64,000 bases of DNA from Sphingomonas sp. (GTDB lineage Bacteria; Pseudomonadota; Alphaproteobacteria; Sphingomonadales; Sphingomonadaceae). Shown here piece after piece: positions 61,292 to 64,000 of the stretch (position 1 is its first letter; each line of letters opens with the position of its first letter). The notes under the pieces are model-generated. The model made no database searches. It worked only from the letters and a program-made list of their open reading frames with translations, and had not been told where the DNA came from. A program made the translations under genes and the position numbers. Location of the stretch: positions 248,001 through 312,000 of the forward strand of contig NZ_JAHBZJ010000003.1 in assembly GCF_019635455.1 (NCBI RefSeq). The letters are read 5' to 3'.

Positions 61292-63601
61292 ATGCCCCGC
61301 TCATTGCCGCGCCTGGCGCTTGTCTCGTTGCTGCTTGCCGGGACGGTTTCCTCCCCCGCCCTGCTCGCCCGCCCCGCGCCACAGGCAAAGCAGACCGCGC
61401 AGGCCGATTCGGCGTCCTGGACGCGCGCCGATCCGAAGATGGATCGCTTCATCGACGAGCTGATGGCGAAGATGACGCTTCAGGAAAAGATCGGCCAGCT
61501 GACGCTCTTCACCAGCAACTGGGAAGCGACCGGCCCGACGATGCGCGAGGGATATAAGGACGATATCCGCGCCGGCCGCGTCGGTGCGATCTTCAACGCC
61601 TATACCGCGAAATATACGCGCGAGCTTCAGCGCATGGCCGTCGAAGAGACCCGGCTGAAGATCCCGCTGCTGTTCGGCTATGACGTGATCCACGGTCATC
61701 GCACCATCTTCCCGATCTCGCTCGGCGAATCGGCGAGCTGGGACCTCGCCGCGATCGAAAAGGCCGCGCATGTCGCCGCGACCGAAGCGGCGGCGGAGGG
61801 GATCCACTGGACGTTTGCGCCGATGGTCGATATCGCCCGCGATCCGCGCTGGGGCCGCATGTCGGAAGGCGCCGGCGAGGACGTGTATCTGGGCGAGCAG
61901 ATCGCCAGAGCGCGGGTGCGCGGGTTCCAGGGCAACGACCTGTCGAAACCCGACACGATCCTGGCCACCGCCAAGCATTTCGCCGCCTATGGCGCGGCGC
62001 AGGCGGGACGCGACTATCACACGGTCGATATTTCCGAACGCACGCTGCGCGACGTCTATCTGCCCCCGTTCAAGGCGGCGGCGGATGCAGGCGCGGCGAC
62101 CTTCATGACCTCGTTCAACGAAGTCGATGGTGTCCCCGCCTCGGGCAACCACTATCTGCTGACCGACGTGCTGCGCGAGAAATGGGGGTTCAAGGGCTTC
62201 GTCGTCACCGACTATACCTCGATCAACGAAATGGTCGCCCATGGCTATTCGAAGGACCTGAAACAGGCCGGCGAACAGGCGATCAACGCCGGTGTCGACA
62301 TGGACATGCAGGGCGCGGTATTCATGGAAAACCTTGCCAGATCGGTGGCCGAGGGCAAGGTCGATGTGAAGCGCATCGATGCCGCCGTCCGCGCGATCCT
62401 GGAGATGAAGTACCGCCTCGGCCTGTTCGAGGACCCCTATCGCTATGCCGATGAGGCGCGTGAGAAGGCGACGATCTACAAGCCCGAATTCCTGGCCGCC
62501 GCCCGCGATGTCGCCCGCCGGTCGATCGTGCTGCTCAAAAACGCGAACAACACCCTCCCCCTTGCCGCAACCGCAAAGTCGATCGCGGTGATCGGTCCCC
62601 TTGGCGACAGCAAGACCGACATGATCGGCAGCTGGTCCGCAGCGGGCGACCGCAAGACGCGGCCCGTCACCCTGTTGGAGGGGCTGAAGGCGCGCGCGCC
62701 CAAGGGTACGGCGGTCGCCTATGCAAAGGGTGCCAGCTACGCGTTCGAGGATGCGGGCAAGAGCGACGGCTTTGCGGAGGCGATCGCGCTGGCGCAGAAA
62801 TCCGACGTCATCATCGCCGCGATGGGCGAGCGGTGGGACATGACCGGCGAAGCGGCGAGCCGCACCTCGCTCGACCTGCCGGGCAATCAGGAAGCGCTCC
62901 TCAAGGAACTGAAGAAGCTGGGCAAGCCGATCATCCTGGTGATGATGTCCGGACGGCCCAACAGCATCGCGTGGGAAGACGCCAATGTCGATGCGATCCT
63001 GCACGCATGGTATCCCGGAACGATGGGCGGCGCGGCGATCGCCGACGTGCTCTATGGCGATTACAATCCCTCGGGCCGCCTGACCGTCACCTTCCCGCGC
63101 AATGTCGGCCAGGTGCCGATCTATTACGACATGAAGAATACCGGCCGGCCGATCGATCCGGCCAAGCCGAACGAGAAATATGTCTCGCGCTATCTCAACA
63201 CGCCCAACACGCCGCTCTATCCGTTCGGCTACGGCCTCAGCTACACGACGTTCGGCTATTCGCCGGTCACGCTCGACAAGGCGAAGATTCGCCCCGGCGA
63301 AACGCTCACCGCCAGCGTCACCGTGACCAACACCGGCACGCGCGATGGCGAGGAAGTCGTTCAGCTGTACGTCCGCGATCTGGTCGGATCGGTCACCCGC
63401 CCCGTCAAGCAGCTCAAGGGGTTCGAAAAGGTGATGCTGAAAAAGGGCGAGGCGCGTACGATCCGATTCCGCCTGTCGGACAAGGATCTCGCCTTTACCC
63501 GGCAGGACATGAGCTGGGGCGCCGAACCAGGCGCGTTCACGCTGTGGATCGGCCCGTCATCGGCCCAGGGGTCGGAGGCGTCGTTCGAACTGACGGAGTA
63601 G
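61292..63601 (+). CDS. GH3-family beta-glucosidase (BglX-like)
   Basis: A 769-residue exported enzyme with a signal peptide (about 1-26, ending ALLARPA). GH3 N-terminal barrel (about 50-380): FGYDVIHGHRTIFP, KHFAAYGAAQAG and nucleophile Asp307 in VVTDYTSIN. The alpha/beta sandwich follows, then a fibronectin-III-like C-terminal domain (about 660-765; SVTVTNTGTRDGEEVVQLYV). BglX-type enzymes cut beta-glucosides in the periplasm. ATG at 61292 has AGGGAAGGA. The sulfatase gene begins 7 nt behind its stop. Confidence 0.96.
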   Translation: MPRSLPRLALVSLLLAGTVSSPALLARPAPQAKQTAQADSASWTRADPKMDRFIDELMAKMTLQEKIGQLTLFTSNWEATGPTMREGYKDDIRAGRVGAIFNAYTAKYTRELQRMAVEETRLKIPLLFGYDVIHGHRTIFPISLGESASWDLAAIEKAAHVAATEAAAEGIHWTFAPMVDIARDPRWGRMSEGAGEDVYLGEQIARARVRGFQGNDLSKPDTILATAKHFAAYGAAQAGRDYHTVDISERTLRDVYLPPFKAAADAGAATFMTSFNEVDGVPASGNHYLLTDVLREKWGFKGFVVTDYTSINEMVAHGYSKDLKQAGEQAINAGVDMDMQGAVFMENLARSVAEGKVDVKRIDAAVRAILEMKYRLGLFEDPYRYADEAREKATIYKPEFLAAARDVARRSIVLLKNANNTLPLAATAKSIAVIGPLGDSKTDMIGSWSAAGDRKTRPVTLLEGLKARAPKGTAVAYAKGASYAFEDAGKSDGFAEAIALAQKSDVIIAAMGERWDMTGEAASRTSLDLPGNQEALLKELKKLGKPIILVMMSGRPNSIAWEDANVDAILHAWYPGTMGGAAIADVLYGDYNPSGRLTVTFPRNVGQVPIYYDMKNTGRPIDPAKPNEKYVSRYLNTPNTPLYPFGYGLSYTTFGYSPVTLDKAKIRPGETLTASVTVTNTGTRDGEEVVQLYVRDLVGSVTRPVKQLKGFEKVMLKKGEARTIRFRLSDKDLAFTRQDMSWGAEPGAFTLWIGPSSAQGSEASFELTE

Positions 63602-63608
63602 AAATCCG

Positions 63609-64000
63609 ATGTCCAAGCGCCTGATCGCCGCTATCGCCGCCGCCCCGCTCTTGCTCGGCTGGACGGCGGACGCCCGCCAACGGCCGCAGGCGGCTCCCCC
63701 CCAGACGGCAACGACCGAACGCCCCAATATCGTCTTCATCATGGCGGACGATCATGGCTATCAGGCGATTTCGGCCTATGGCGGTCCGATCGCGCGCCTG
63801 GCACCGACGCCGAACATCGATCGGATCGCGCGCGACGGGGCGCTGTTCACCAACAGCTTCGTCGGCAATTCGCTGTGCGGACCCAGCCGCGCGACGATGC
63901 TGACCGGCCAGCAGAGCAACCGGCACGGTTTTACCCGCAACGGACAGAAGTTCGACAACAGCGTATGGAACTGGCCCCGCGCGCTTTCCCGGGCCGGCTA
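63609..64000 (+). CDS. Sulfatase, N-terminal part (cut by right edge)
   Basis: The first 130 residues of an exported sulfatase. A signal peptide (MSKRLIAAIAAAPLLLGW) and an 18-residue linker precede the alkaline-phosphatase-fold start RPNIVFIMADDHGYQ with metal Asp47/Asp48. The sulfatase signature CGPSR (Cys90, Arg94), in which Cys is converted to formylglycine, is intact. It would remove sulfate esters; some members act on phosphate or phosphonate esters instead. Seven bases separate it from the GH3 stop, so they are probably co-transcribed. The rest of the gene is outside the window. Confidence 0.92.
   Translation, partial: MSKRLIAAIAAAPLLLGWTADARQRPQAAPPQTATTERPNIVFIMADDHGYQAISAYGGPIARLAPTPNIDRIARDGALFTNSFVGNSLCGPSRATMLTGQQSNRHGFTRNGQKFDNSVWNWPRALSRAG

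Noticed and set aside
1..64000. CRISPR arrays, prophages, transposases
   Set aside because: No regularly spaced repeats, phage structural genes, integrases or transposase-like proteins were found on either strand.

Overview
The window is a high-GC, gene-dense chromosomal segment that reads like an alphaproteobacterium of the Sphingomonadaceae (Sphingomonas or a close relative). This rests on protein content: a PqqD/HprK-like/nucleotidyltransferase cassette of the 'HPr-rel-A' type, a carboxypeptidase-regulatory-domain TonB-dependent receptor next to glycoside hydrolases, a candidate EcfG-type general-stress promoter (GGAAC-N16-CGTT), a phoR-pstSCAB-phoU-phoB operon, and many TGATG, ATGA and GTGA start/stop overlaps. 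No prophage, insertion sequence, CRISPR array or rRNA was seen. One tRNA (Gly, CCC) is present.

Layout. 1-7.4 kb (minus strand): a REC-GGDEF-EAL protein coupled to the first 25 codons of an unknown gene at the left edge, a cation/proton antiporter with an OmpA-like lipoprotein, an unknown protein and LepA. 7.5-9.1 kb (plus): a histidine phosphatase, a CsgG-like secreted protein and tRNA-Gly. 9.4-16.3 kb (minus): a CPBP protease, an AraC regulator, a secreted protein with a TonB-like C-terminus, and the glmU-x-glmS UDP-GlcNAc operon. 16.4-17.1 kb: gph. 17.1-20.1 kb (minus): a five-gene unit with a Tat-signal protein, PqqD-like protein, HprK-like kinase, nucleotidyltransferase and small lipoprotein. 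This is the best candidate for a little-described peptide or protein modification system. 20.2-27.4 kb (plus): the complete phosphate sensing and uptake operon with a candidate Pho box before pstS.

27.5-43.9 kb is mixed: a degraded SDR gene, membrane and stress-response genes, an MFS-cysK pair, a SleB-type wall hydrolase, an acyl-CoA dehydrogenase with a MerR regulator, hisI, an M14 carboxypeptidase and a TPR protein.

44.0-64.0 kb is a carbohydrate-utilisation locus. A ten-gene plus-strand operon encodes GH97, a sugar ABC transporter with a LacI regulator embedded in it, an esterase, GH1, an EEP-family hydrolase and GH2. Facing it are a TonB-dependent receptor followed by a GH144-type lipoprotein (minus strand). 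Divergent from the receptor are GH3 and a sulfatase cut by the right edge. Near-identical 14-bp LacI-type palindromes lie before the GH97 operon and in the receptor/GH3 divergent region, so one regulator plausibly controls all three units. The enzyme set suggests import and breakdown of a glucan, possibly a substituted beta-1,2-glucan. The substrate is inference.
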